From positions 62,001 through 126,000 of the forward strand of contig CAKQKI010000001.1 in assembly GCA_934248055.1 (NCBI GenBank): a stretch of 64,000 nt of DNA, in the 5' to 3' direction. The position numbers and the translations under genes are program-made. Position 1 is the first letter of the stretch. Each line of letters begins with the position of its first letter. The notes beneath the pieces are model-generated. The model was given only the letters and a program-made list of their open reading frames with translations, was not told where the DNA came from and did no database searches. The DNA comes from an uncultured Clostridia bacterium (GTDB taxonomy: Bacteria; Bacillota; Clostridia; Christensenellales; Borkfalkiaceae). Positions 33,329-42,309 of the stretch are shown piece after piece.

Positions 33329-34858
33329 ATGCGAATAACGGATATAACGCCGCAAAAAACAGTCGCGGATAAAAAAGAACGCTGGGTTGCATACGGAAGA
33401 GTGTCAAGTAAGTCAATCGAGCAATTACATTCTTTTACCGCGCAAATAAGGTATTATAAAGATTACTTTAAAACCCGACCGGATTGCGAACTCGTAGACC
33501 TGTATATGGACGAGGGGATCAGCGGCACGGATATGTATAAGCGAGACGAATTCCTTCGGATGATTGACGATTGTAAGCGAGGGAAAGTCGATAAAATAAT
33601 AACGAAGTCGGTTTCACGATTTGCAAGAAACACTGAAGAATTGCTGAACGTAATCAGATTGCTGAAAGGTATCGGCGTAAGCGTGTATTTCGAAGAACAA
33701 AACATTAATACGGAAAAACTTAATGCGGAAATGATTTTAACGTTCCCCGGTATGGTAGCGCAGAAAGAAAGCGAAACCATATCGGGGAATTTACGTTGGA
33801 GCTATAAGAAAAGAATGGAATCGGGCGAGTATAATTGCACAAGAACGCCTTTCGGGTATAAGTGGGGGAACGGGGAGTTACAAATTAACGAGGCAGAGGC
33901 GGCGATTATAAGTGAGATATTCAACTTATATCTGCAAGGTAACGGAATACAAAAAATTGCGGATATCTTAAACGAAAGAAAAATAGAAAAAAGATACGGT
34001 TACGCGGAGTGGCATAAGAACACAATATTATATATTTTAAATAACGAACGGTATATGGGCGACGCAGTTTTACAAAAGAAATGTACGACGGATACGTTTC
34101 CGCATAAGAAAATCAGAAACAAAGGACAAAAGCCTAAGTACTACGTTGAAAACAGTAATATACCCATTATTTCAAGAGAAATATTTGAAAAGTCGAAACA
34201 AATGCGGAAAGACAAGGGAAAGGCGATTGTTGAAATTATTAAATACCCCTTGTCGAATAAAATATTTTGTTCCGAATGCGGTAGCGCATACAGGAGAGAA
34301 ACAAAAGTTGGGCAAAAAATATTTTGGCACTGTATGCGAACTGCGGTCGGCGTATCGCATTGCAAAAGTAAACGGCTAAGCGAAGATTGTATCTATAATG
34401 CCTTCGTTAACGTTTTTAACACGCTTAAAGCCTACAGGTCGGAAATTATAGAGAATTATATGTACGAGATAAATCGTTTAAATGCGTCTGTATCGGATAT
34501 TGAAGATAAAATTAAAGATATAGACGTAAAAGTGGCGAATCTAAGTGCAAAAAATTTGGTAATAACGAAATTGTATACAAACGGTTCGCTGACTGTTGCA
34601 GACTATAACGCAAAGACTTCTGAGATAACAACTAAACTTGCGGAATTGAGAGCGGAACGAAAAAAACTACTCGGCGAAGAAAGAGATCGTCAAATCGTAG
34701 AACTAATCGAGTTAAACGAAACCATAAAAACTTCGCCCTATATCTCGGAATTTAACGAAGAATTGTTTAATGCAACCATAGACAAAATTATAGTGGGTAG
34801 CGATAACCTCGTTACGTTCTGTCTTGTCGGCGGGCTGAAAATCAAGGAAGAGGTATGA
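33329..34858 (+). CDS. Large serine recombinase, first of three
   Basis: A 509-residue site-specific recombinase. Resolvase domain (about 20-160) with the catalytic serine in YGRVSS, then DEGISGTDMYKRDEF and KSVSRFARNTEELL. The Recombinase domain (from about 165, RTPFGYKWGNGEL) is followed by a zinc ribbon (FCSECGSAYRRET ... CMRT ... HCKS) and a C-terminal coiled coil. It should integrate or excise the element between short att sites. ATG 33329 follows AAAAGGAGAGC. The stop overlaps the region of the next start. Confidence 0.92.
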   Translation: MRITDITPQKTVADKKERWVAYGRVSSKSIEQLHSFTAQIRYYKDYFKTRPDCELVDLYMDEGISGTDMYKRDEFLRMIDDCKRGKVDKIITKSVSRFARNTEELLNVIRLLKGIGVSVYFEEQNINTEKLNAEMILTFPGMVAQKESETISGNLRWSYKKRMESGEYNCTRTPFGYKWGNGELQINEAEAAIISEIFNLYLQGNGIQKIADILNERKIEKRYGYAEWHKNTILYILNNERYMGDAVLQKKCTTDTFPHKKIRNKGQKPKYYVENSNIPIISREIFEKSKQMRKDKGKAIVEIIKYPLSNKIFCSECGSAYRRETKVGQKIFWHCMRTAVGVSHCKSKRLSEDCIYNAFVNVFNTLKAYRSEIIENYMYEINRLNASVSDIEDKIKDIDVKVANLSAKNLVITKLYTNGSLTVADYNAKTSEITTKLAELRAERKKLLGEERDRQIVELIELNETIKTSPYISEFNEELFNATIDKIIVGSDNLVTFCLVGGLKIKEEV

Positions 34859-35710
34859 ATGATGAAAATACGCAATATACCGTTCGGGTACAAATATGAG
34901 AACGGTCAAAAAGTTATAAACGAGAAGGAAGCCGTTGCAGTTATTGAAATATTTACGAGATATCTTAAACGAGAGGGCGTTATGGCAATAGCAAACGATT
35001 TAACTGAAAGACAAATCGAATATATGCCGAACGAATTTGAGTGGAATAAATCGCGGGTTTTAAGGGTAGTGAAAGACGCGCGATATAACGGGGAAAACAA
35101 GTTCACGCCGATAATAGATAAGCCGACTTTTAATACCGTACAGGCTTTATATAACGAGAAAAGGACGGTAACGGTAAACTTTCTCGATAAAGACGTACAT
35201 CGTATATTGATACCCGTAAAATGTCCCGAATGCGGCGGCGTTATGAAAAGACGGTGCGATTGCAGAAGAAAAAATCACGAAAAATGGTATTGTCAAAATA
35301 AGGACTGTAAAAAAGTAATCACAATCAAAGATGACGCTTTGATAAAAAGGCTGATAGATATTTTGAACGAGTTAATCGAAAAAATCGGAGATATTGAGTA
35401 TACGCCGCGAGAAGATTTTTTCGGCGGCGAATTGCCGGCGATTAAAAACGAAATAGAAAATTTGTTTATAAATCCAAGCAAAAACGAGGAAAAAATACGG
35501 GAGAAAATAGACGAGTATTTTTCTGAAATCTATAATAAAACGGATAAAAATACAGGTAAAACTATGAGAATAAAAAGCGAGCTAAAAAATGCAGTGCCGC
35601 AAACGGAATTTTCACCAAAATTATTAAGTTCTGTCGCGGAAGCCATAAAATTATATTCCGACGGCGAAGTCGGAGTTATATTATTAAACGGGTTAGAGAT
35701 AAGGAGATAA
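34859..35710 (+). CDS. Serine-recombinase paralogue without catalytic domain
   Basis: A 283-residue protein that begins directly at the Recombinase domain: IPFGYKYENGQKVINEKEAV lines up with TPFGYKWGNGELQINEAEAA of the upstream enzyme. A zinc ribbon follows (VKCPECGGVMKRRCDC ... WYCQNKDCKKV) and then a charged coiled coil. The whole N-terminal resolvase domain with its catalytic serine is missing, yet the gene has its own ATG and ribosome binding site (AAGAGGT) and an intact frame. It is probably a DNA-binding partner or directionality factor for its neighbours, not a simple truncation. Such three-gene sets occur in Clostridial elements. Confidence 0.85.
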   Translation: MMKIRNIPFGYKYENGQKVINEKEAVAVIEIFTRYLKREGVMAIANDLTERQIEYMPNEFEWNKSRVLRVVKDARYNGENKFTPIIDKPTFNTVQALYNEKRTVTVNFLDKDVHRILIPVKCPECGGVMKRRCDCRRKNHEKWYCQNKDCKKVITIKDDALIKRLIDILNELIEKIGDIEYTPREDFFGGELPAIKNEIENLFINPSKNEEKIREKIDEYFSEIYNKTDKNTGKTMRIKSELKNAVPQTEFSPKLLSSVAEAIKLYSDGEVGVILLNGLEIRR

Positions 35711-35711
35711 A

Positions 35712-37355
35712 ATGGAAACCGTAACCGTAACCGCAAACGTGAAAGAAAAGAAAGTACGAATAATAGCCGAAACAATAAACTCGCAAGAGAATACGTTTCA
35801 ATCGTACCGCAGAATTCGTGTTGCGGCTTATTGTCGAGTTTCTACAAAACAGGAAGAGCAAATCAATAGTTACGAAGTGCAAAAGAAACACTATACCGAG
35901 AAAATTAACGCAAATCCCGAATGGCAGATGGTGGGCATTTTTGCCGACAAGGGCATCACGGGAACGAGTGTTCTCAAACGCGACGAGTTTAACAAGATGA
36001 TAAAACTCTGCAAAAGTAAGAAAATCGATATGATTTTAGTTAAGTCGATTTCAAGATTTGCAAGAAACACGGTGGACTGCTTACATTATACGCGAATGCT
36101 GAAAACGTTGGGTATCGACGTATATTTCGAAGAACAAGGGATACACAGTATAAAATCCGACGCAGAATTTTATATCTCGATATATGGAACGATAGCGCAA
36201 AGCGAGTCGGAAAATATCAGCGCGAATGTAAAATGGGGTAAACTGCAAAGCGCGAAAGAAGGGAAAGTGGCGTTTACTTATAAAAACTTTCTCGGCTATC
36301 GTAAAGGTGCGGAAGGAAATCCCGAAATAGACGAAGAGCAGGCTGAAACGGTAAAGATAATATACGATAGATTCCTTGCCGGCGACAGTTTGAAACAAAT
36401 CGCCGTAAAATTGCAAAATGAGAAAAGGTTGTCGCCGTCGGGGAAAAGCGAGTGGAGTACGGCGACGATTCGCTCGATACTTTCAAACGAAAAATATAAG
36501 GGCGACGCCATAATAAACAAAACGTTTACGGTGGACTGTTTAACAAAGGAAATTCGGAAAAACAATGGAGAGCGCCCTAAATATTACGTTGAAAACAATC
36601 ATCCCGCTATAATCGATGCCGAAACGTTTGGCAGAGTACAGGAAGAACTTGCAAGGAGAATCGGAAAGAAAAAAGTTAAAGAAATCGGCACTAAAACAGA
36701 GCAGGGCAAATATTCAAGTAAATACGCTCTGACGGAACTGCTCATCTGCGGGGAGTGCCATACGCCATACAGACGGTGTACCTGGACGGCTCACGGGGAA
36801 AAACGAATAGTGTGGCGTTGTGTCAAGCGTCTGGACTATGGCAAGAAATATTGTCATAACTCGCCAACCTTAGAAGAATATCGCATACAGGCGGCAATCG
36901 TAAATGCAATACAAACATTTGCCCAACAGGATCCGCAACTGCTTAAAAACCTTAAATCTCATATTGAAAGAGGTATTAACGACGCCGTGCGTGAGGATGA
37001 TAGCCTTGATATTCAATTAAGACTTGCCGCTGTAGAAAAAGAGATAAACGAATTATTCAATATGATTTCCGTGGATACGATAGAGTCGTTCGACGAAAAG
37101 AAAGCGGAAGAATTGCTGTCAGAGAAAAATAAATTGCAGGCGGAATTAGACAGGATTGCGGAATTGAATCAGAAGGATAAAAACAAACAATCGCGTATCA
37201 CCGAAATAATGGACTTAATCGATGGATTAAAAAATCGGACGTTGGTATACGACGATAGCCTTATTCGGCAAATAATCGAGGCGATAATAGTCGAGTCGAA
37301 AGAAAAAATAAAAGTAATCTTCATCGGCGGCTATGAGATGGAGCAGGTTTTATAG
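35712..37355 (+). CDS. Large serine recombinase, third of three
   Basis: A 547-residue enzyme. Resolvase domain with the catalytic serine in AAYCRVSTKQEEQINSYE, DKGITGTSVLKRDEF and KSISRFARNTVDCL; then the Recombinase domain (NFLGYRKGAEGNP), zinc ribbon (LICGECHTPYRR ... WRCVKR ... KYCHNS) and a long coiled coil (about 430-515). It follows the middle gene by 1 base, with AAGGAGATAAA as ribosome binding site over the previous stop. It probably acts together with the other two. Confidence 0.92.
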   Translation: METVTVTANVKEKKVRIIAETINSQENTFQSYRRIRVAAYCRVSTKQEEQINSYEVQKKHYTEKINANPEWQMVGIFADKGITGTSVLKRDEFNKMIKLCKSKKIDMILVKSISRFARNTVDCLHYTRMLKTLGIDVYFEEQGIHSIKSDAEFYISIYGTIAQSESENISANVKWGKLQSAKEGKVAFTYKNFLGYRKGAEGNPEIDEEQAETVKIIYDRFLAGDSLKQIAVKLQNEKRLSPSGKSEWSTATIRSILSNEKYKGDAIINKTFTVDCLTKEIRKNNGERPKYYVENNHPAIIDAETFGRVQEELARRIGKKKVKEIGTKTEQGKYSSKYALTELLICGECHTPYRRCTWTAHGEKRIVWRCVKRLDYGKKYCHNSPTLEEYRIQAAIVNAIQTFAQQDPQLLKNLKSHIERGINDAVREDDSLDIQLRLAAVEKEINELFNMISVDTIESFDEKKAEELLSEKNKLQAELDRIAELNQKDKNKQSRITEIMDLIDGLKNRTLVYDDSLIRQIIEAIIVESKEKIKVIFIGGYEMEQVL

Positions 37356-37378
37356 TGTATTTGTCAATTCAATATCGA

Positions 37379-37407
37379 TTGACAAAATAATAAAAATATA
37401 ATAAAAT
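37379..37407 (+). promoter_or_regulatory. Promoter of the reverse transcriptase gene
   Basis: TTGACA (37379-37384), 17 bases, TAAAAT (37402-37407). The -35 lies in the right arm of a small inverted repeat, TGTCAAT ... ATTGACA (37362-37384), which could be an operator. Confidence 0.62.
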
Positions 37408-37436
37408 AATAACATCCTTATAAATTTGGAAAATAT

Positions 37437-38990
37437 ATGATTGATTATTTTAATAACTTGTACAATTTCAAAAATCCGATTAGACATTTTTTCAATTTAG
37501 ACAATTTTAATTATGATTCTGCGGGAAATGGTAATATAAAAAATTTGGCTTGGACTGCCCCGGTTACGTTTAAGATTTTTAAAAACGAACACGAAGAAAG
37601 GGTTATTAGTTTTCCAAATATATTAAATTATTATCATGCTTTAAATGCATTTAGCAAAGAGGAAAATTTTTATAAAATCCAGCATATAGGGCAAAGGAAA
37701 AGGGTTTGTCCCGATATAAAAGTTGGGGAATTTTCAGTTATGAGTTATTCCAAGGCCTTGCAGCGGGATGCTTTTAATTTAACAAAATATGATAAATTGT
37801 TAATTTTGGACATTAAAAGTTTTTATGGTAGATTGTATACGCATGATTTAAATTTTAATAGTTCGAACGACTTAGAAAGACGCTTGACATCTCTTAATAA
37901 GGGGAGAACGAGTGGAATATTATTGGGCTCGTATTTATCTTTGTTTGTTGCTGAAAAATATTTGAAAAGAATTGAGGATGATTTGATACAGTCGTTAAAA
38001 GATAATGATGTTTCGTGTTATTTCGAGTATTTTTCGGATGATTTCTATTTTTTTTGTGGTAAAAATGATTTGACTGTTATACAAAAAGTTTTTGAGAGTG
38101 TACTTGAAAAATTTGAGTTGCAAATCAACCATGAAAAGACAAAAGTTATCGACTTTGAAGAATACATGTCGGAGAATAGTTTAGAAAAAATATGGAAAAA
38201 GATTGTAAAGATTTCTCAAGAAAAAGATAAGGAATTAGAGAATCGTGTTAATAAAATAAAGCCTAAAAAAATTCATCCAGCGTTTTTTACGCAATTGGTG
38301 TATAGGCTTAAACAGATAGAAGATATAAAATATAAAAGGATTTTTTTATCTAATTTTTTTAAGACTTATTATTTTTATTCGATTAAATCCAAAAATTATG
38401 TACTGTCTGATTCTGATTTAAACTATATATTTTATATCTATAAATTGATGCCGGAAACCATTTTATATTCATTGTATAAAATTAAAGAGATGAACGGTTT
38501 TAATCTTGAAAAATTTAAGGATTTTGTTATATCAAGGTTTAGGTCAGCATTGGCAAATTCAAGAAATGATGAGCAAGTTTATTTGTATTATGCAATTAAG
38601 GTTTGTGGGTTTATAGATGTTTTGGTGGATTTTAAAGAGTTGGTTATGAAATCGCGTAATCAGGTTCTCATTTCTTATTTTTTGCTGGATAAAATAATAC
38701 TTAAAGATGACTATATTTGCAACGGTGTTGAGAACCAAGAAGATAAATGGTTACAAAATTACCATTACTTGCTTTTGTATGATAAAGATAATGTTGACCT
38801 TTTGCTGCCGCAAAAGATTAAAAGGGAAAGTCAAAAAGAATCCTATAGGCTGTTTTATAAGAAAAATTTGGATAATGGGATACCGATTTTAAAGCCAATT
38901 GAGGAAGTCTCAATGGCTATTGATGAATTTATTTCAAATAAAATTGATAGTTATCGATCATTATCCATTGATGACGATGGAGAAATATGA
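37437..38990 (+). CDS. Reverse transcriptase, Abi/UG-like (putative antiphage)
   Basis: A 517-residue RT-fold protein. Template/nucleotide motifs: Arg in EERVISFPNILNYY (about 51-65), motif A LILDIKSFYGRLYTHDL with D125, motif B RTSGILLGSYLSLFVAEKYL (157-176), motif C EYFSDDFYFF with D201 and D202, motif D FELQINHEKTK (226-236). About 280 further residues are mostly helical, with no maturase, endonuclease or retron features. An RT core plus an alpha-rich C-terminus is the architecture of the AbiA/AbiK/Abi-P2 and unknown-group RTs, many of which defend against phages. The gene is far more AT-rich than its neighbours, a sign of transfer. It is cargo behind three recombinases. Exact family not assigned. 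Confidence 0.8.
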   Translation: MIDYFNNLYNFKNPIRHFFNLDNFNYDSAGNGNIKNLAWTAPVTFKIFKNEHEERVISFPNILNYYHALNAFSKEENFYKIQHIGQRKRVCPDIKVGEFSVMSYSKALQRDAFNLTKYDKLLILDIKSFYGRLYTHDLNFNSSNDLERRLTSLNKGRTSGILLGSYLSLFVAEKYLKRIEDDLIQSLKDNDVSCYFEYFSDDFYFFCGKNDLTVIQKVFESVLEKFELQINHEKTKVIDFEEYMSENSLEKIWKKIVKISQEKDKELENRVNKIKPKKIHPAFFTQLVYRLKQIEDIKYKRIFLSNFFKTYYFYSIKSKNYVLSDSDLNYIFYIYKLMPETILYSLYKIKEMNGFNLEKFKDFVISRFRSALANSRNDEQVYLYYAIKVCGFIDVLVDFKELVMKSRNQVLISYFLLDKIILKDDYICNGVENQEDKWLQNYHYLLLYDKDNVDLLLPQKIKRESQKESYRLFYKKNLDNGIPILKPIEEVSMAIDEFISNKIDSYRSLSIDDDGEI

Positions 38991-39152
38991 TAGGATTATT
39001 TAAGACTTTTGTTTTTGGAATTTTGAGTTGTTGAAGCATTTCGTGTTGAATAATTAATTTTAAATCCGTGGTAGAAAAATGCACTTAAAATTTACAAATA
39101 AAAAAGGAAAACCATATTAATAAGATTAATTGAAGTATTAATCACACACAAT

Positions 39153-39163
39153 AGTTCAACTCT
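39153..39163. other. Candidate right attachment site matching the ssrA 3' end
   Basis: AGTTCAACTCT repeats 11 bases of the tmRNA T-arm (31424-31434) in the same orientation, just past the RT gene. It would bound a 7.7-kb element holding the AlbA_2, recombinase and RT genes. The match is short and could be chance. Confidence 0.35.
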
Positions 39164-39213
39164 GCCTAACAAAACAGAAAATGTATCTATTTTGAGCATG
39201 TCTGCCACACGCA

Positions 39214-39254
39214 AATAATACGAACTCTGAAAACAAATCGGAGTTCGTATTATT
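39214..39254. terminator. Bidirectional terminator between RT and AraC genes
   Basis: AATAATACGAACTC (39214-39227) pairs with GAGTTCGTATTATT (39241-39254), a 14-bp stem with T- and A-rich flanks. It serves the convergent RT and AraC genes. The rest of 38991-39213 holds no gene I can see. Confidence 0.85.
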
Positions 39255-40068
39255 TTTGTTCGGCATGGAAAAGAGAAGGTAGTACTCCTATATAATTATA
39301 AAATGTTTTTGTAAAATAAGACATATTTTTAAAACCGCATTTTAATGCGGCGTTTTTAACGCTAAAGCCTTCGGATATAAATCGGGAGGCTTTTTTGCAC
39401 CGATACGCGTTGAGATAGGTAACGATCGTTTGACCGGTAATTTTTTTAAATTCTTTGGAAAGAGTATATTTATCCATATATACGCTTTTTGCAATGTCGT
39501 CCAAAGATAATTTCTGAGTATAATTATTATGCAGGAATATAATGCATTCCTTTATTTCTTTAAAATGTTTAGGTGATTTTGGGGAGCGAAGCCGTTTTAC
39601 GGTATAATTTTCATATAATGCAAGCAATATTTGCATTAAAGTAATATGCAATAAAGGACGACGGAGTTCATGGTCGGTCTGATAGACATAAACTAATTTT
39701 TCAAACAGTTTTTGCAAATGCGTATTGTTGGATATATAAGGCAAAAATATAGTGTTTTCCAAATCAAAGCCTATATTCGTAAAAAAAGTCGTGTCAATAA
39801 TCAGGCAGGCGTATTCAAGAGTGGAGTTTGTTTGCGTATAATGAATCACGTTTGAATTTACCACAATAATATCTCCTTTTTTAAAAGGATATATTTCCCC
39901 GTCCAGCAATACTTCTCCCAAACCGCTCAGGCAAAATTGCAACTCGACGTTTTCATGCCAATTTTGGGAAGTGCTGCAAATTTTATGGGTTCGTTTCAAA
40001 TATGGTTGAAAACAGAAAGGCAAATGTTCGTTAAAGTGTAAGTATTCTTCGTGTCTGATGTTGTCCAT
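39250..40068 (-). CDS. AraC-family transcriptional regulator
   Basis: A 272-residue regulator. The N-terminal cupin-like sugar-binding domain (about 20-120, with WHENVELQFCLSGLGEVLLDGE and FKKGDIIVVNSNVIHY) is followed by two helix-turn-helix units (LSLDDIAKSVYMDKYTLSKEFKKITG and SVKNAALKCGFKNMSYFTKTFYNYIG). Divergent from the YgjV-propeller gene at 40287, which it probably controls through the 218-base gap. It ends FHAEQK; similar ends seem to survive as fragments elsewhere in the window. Confidence 0.9.
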   Translation of the reverse strand: MDNIRHEEYLHFNEHLPFCFQPYLKRTHKICSTSQNWHENVELQFCLSGLGEVLLDGEIYPFKKGDIIVVNSNVIHYTQTNSTLEYACLIIDTTFFTNIGFDLENTIFLPYISNNTHLQKLFEKLVYVYQTDHELRRPLLHITLMQILLALYENYTVKRLRSPKSPKHFKEIKECIIFLHNNYTQKLSLDDIAKSVYMDKYTLSKEFKKITGQTIVTYLNAYRCKKASRFISEGFSVKNAALKCGFKNMSYFTKTFYNYIGVLPSLFHAEQK

Positions 40069-40097
40069 GATTTTTCGTTCTCGGATTTCGTATTATC

Positions 40098-40126
40098 AAT
40101 ATAGCACCCAAATAGATATTTGTCAA
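40098..40126 (-). promoter_or_regulatory. Promoter of the AraC gene at 39250
   Basis: On the minus strand TTGACA (40121-40126), 17 bases, TATATT (40098-40103), about 30 bases before its ATG. Confidence 0.75.
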
Positions 40127-40186
40127 TCGAGAAAAAACAAAAAAATGTTATTTTGTAGCATTTATTAAAGATTGATTTCAATAAAT

Positions 40187-40200
40187 ACACAAGATTGTGT
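40187..40200. promoter_or_regulatory. Palindromic operator candidate
   Basis: ACACAA GA TTGTGT, a perfect 6-base inverted repeat between two divergent promoters and about 33 bases before the -35 of the plus-strand gene. It is a possible regulator site, although AraC proteins usually bind direct repeats. Confidence 0.4.
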
Positions 40201-40232
40201 TATTATTTCCCAAGATACGATTTTTAAATGTG

Positions 40233-40261
40233 TTGAAATGGTTTTATTGATAAGATATAAT
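40233..40261 (+). promoter_or_regulatory. Promoter of the YgjV-propeller gene
   Basis: TTGAAA (40233-40238), 17 bases, TATAAT (40256-40261), about 20 bases before ATG 40287. Confidence 0.72.
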
Positions 40262-40286
40262 AGAAAACAGGAAGACGCGAGTTTAA

Positions 40287-41990
40287 ATGAAAGTTTTTGC
40301 TATGTTTTTAGGTTTGGGAGCAATGCTATCGCTTTTTTTTATGTATCAGCAAGAAGAGCGAAAAAACCTTCTGACGTTAAAATTGAGCGCAGATATTTGC
40401 TGGGCGGGGCATTATTTCTTTTTATCTGCTTATGCGGGGATGATACCTAATTTTGTGGGGATTTTTCGTGAACTGATTTTTGTCAGAAGAAATGAAAAAT
40501 CTTGGGCGAATAGTTTGTTTTGGCCACTTTTAATTATAATTATAAATTGGTTTTTAGGTTTTTTTACTTTTAAAAATATCTTTAACCTTTTGCCGATTAT
40601 GGCATCGACGGCAGTAACGATATCGCTTTGGATAAAAAATCCGAAATTGACAAAAATTATTTCTATTCCCGTATCGTCGGCTTTTTTAATTTACGATATA
40701 AAAGTAGATTCGTGGCTTGGTGTTATCAATGAAAGCATCGCAATTATTTCTATAATGCTTTCATTTTTAAAAAATAAGAAAAATAATACACAAGGAGTTG
40801 AAAAAATGGAACAACAAAACATTTTTACGGCAGATATTGCAACGGATAAAGAACCGATTTTAATTCCGGGAGCAAAAATCGAAAACCCGGTAAAGATTTT
40901 AGAAGCGACCGTTGATAAGTGTTGTAAAGAAAAGGGGGCTGCTTTCGCAACTGAAATTACGCAAAACTTTGTATCGGATTTTGAAAAATCGGGAGATCAA
41001 ATGGCGCACGTGTCGACGTTTTTAGTTCAGGACGGAATAATATATATGACGTATTATGCGAATACGAAAGAGCCTTCGGAGAACCCGGAAAATCAGACCG
41101 CGCGTTTCGTATATTGTTCAATAAACGACGTTGAAAATAAAGTATTTTTTGATATTCAGACAACAGGCGATATTTGTTCGGGAAAAGTAGTAAATTGTGT
41201 ATATGATACGATTATGATGCAGAAAGACAGCAACAGTATCTTTATTATGTGGACGGCGAGAATCGACGAAAATTATTATCGTTTTTATCGGATTTTTACA
41301 ATATCTGATAAGAAAATGAGTGACGTGCAAGTACATAAATTTAAGGTCGGAGAAATTATTAACGATTTTAGCGCGAGCGGGATTAAGAATGCGCTAACCG
41401 CAAACGGAATAGGTTATAAATCTATGTATGCGGATATAGGAATTATGCAAAAATTATCTTCCCGTATGGAAAACGGAACGCGATATTATTATTCAGGAGC
41501 GTATAGCGGAGATTTCACTTGTATTATTAAAAGCAAGGATTTAATTACTTGGGAATATGTTGCTCAACCGGATTTCCCTAATGAATCAATGTGGGAAAAC
41601 GCCACCTACGTTAAGGATAATAAATGCTTCTATTTTGTTCGTCAACACAATGAAACGCAATACGGATTTTTAACCGTTTATAATCTGGAAAAGAAAACGT
41701 GGGCGAAACCGATCCTGATTGCCGATTGTCAATCAAGAGGGGATTTTATCGAATATCAAGGAAACCTGTATTTATTTCACGCTCCGATCGACAGATGTCA
41801 TATAGGAATTGTGAGAATAGATACGGATAATATCGAAAACAGTAAAATTATATTGCAAGCGCATATGCACACAAGTTGCTTTTATCCGTTTATACAATAT
41901 TTCAAAAATGATGAATTAGCCATGTCGTATACTATAGCGAGAAAGCATATACGTTTGGCAAAATTTGATTTGAAGAAGTATCTGGATTGA
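40287..41990 (+). CDS. YgjV-like membrane domain fused to a beta-propeller (glycosidase/sialidase-like) domain
   Basis: A 567-residue protein in two parts. Residues 1-165 hold about five membrane segments in the pattern of the YgjV family (LSLFFMYQQEERKNLLTLKL, LSADICWAGHYFFLSAY). Residues 175-567 are a soluble, strand-rich region resembling a five-bladed propeller (HVSTFLVQDGIIYMTYYAN, DFTCIIKSKDLITWEYV, SRGDFIEYQGNLYLFHAP), as in GH43/sialidase-like proteins; the substrate is unknown. An internal ATG at 40806 (MEQQNIF) has an excellent ribosome binding site (CAAGGAGTTG), so the soluble part may also be made alone, or two genes were fused. Divergent from an AraC gene; a strong terminator follows. 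Confidence 0.68.
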   Translation: MKVFAMFLGLGAMLSLFFMYQQEERKNLLTLKLSADICWAGHYFFLSAYAGMIPNFVGIFRELIFVRRNEKSWANSLFWPLLIIIINWFLGFFTFKNIFNLLPIMASTAVTISLWIKNPKLTKIISIPVSSAFLIYDIKVDSWLGVINESIAIISIMLSFLKNKKNNTQGVEKMEQQNIFTADIATDKEPILIPGAKIENPVKILEATVDKCCKEKGAAFATEITQNFVSDFEKSGDQMAHVSTFLVQDGIIYMTYYANTKEPSENPENQTARFVYCSINDVENKVFFDIQTTGDICSGKVVNCVYDTIMMQKDSNSIFIMWTARIDENYYRFYRIFTISDKKMSDVQVHKFKVGEIINDFSASGIKNALTANGIGYKSMYADIGIMQKLSSRMENGTRYYYSGAYSGDFTCIIKSKDLITWEYVAQPDFPNESMWENATYVKDNKCFYFVRQHNETQYGFLTVYNLEKKTWAKPILIADCQSRGDFIEYQGNLYLFHAPIDRCHIGIVRIDTDNIENSKIILQAHMHTSCFYPFIQYFKNDELAMSYTIARKHIRLAKFDLKKYLD

Positions 41991-42093
41991 TTTGTGAAGG
42001 CAGTAGAAATAATGGCAATATATCAACGTGGCAGATTGCGTATATTTATATATCTGTTTTAAACAAGTTTTGGTATAGAAAAACTAAAAAAAT

Positions 42094-42128
42094 AAAAAGC
42101 ACAAGATTTGGTAGGTCTTGTGCTTTTT
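42094..42128 (+). terminator. Terminator, copy 1 of a duplicated sequence
   Basis: AAAAAGCACAAGA, loop TTTGGTAGG, TCTTGTGCTTTTT. The stem and about 20 bases before it recur at 59332-59386. It ends the YgjV-propeller gene. The gap 41991-42309 holds nothing else that I can support. Confidence 0.9.
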
Positions 42129-42309
42129 CGTTTGCTACAAATTATGGTTTTAAAAATAGCAACAATTTTTACTCTGACAGCAACATTTTGCCCGATATGA
42201 CAAATTGATTATTACACAATGTAGTGTATATTTTGTAATATGACGTATATTGATTTAAACGCTTGCGTTGTGTATAATTAAAATGAAAAATAAGGGGAAT
42301 TTCATTATT

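Noticed and set aside
37356..38990. Retron, group II intron or DGR reading of the reverse transcriptase
   Set aside because: Only about 80 bases lie upstream, holding a promoter and no msr-msd-like structure; there is no maturase or endonuclease domain, no intron-like flanks and no template/variable repeat pair.
41987..42208. 73-codon reading frame after the YgjV-propeller gene
   Set aside because: It reads straight through the duplicated terminator hairpin and shows no protein-like conservation.
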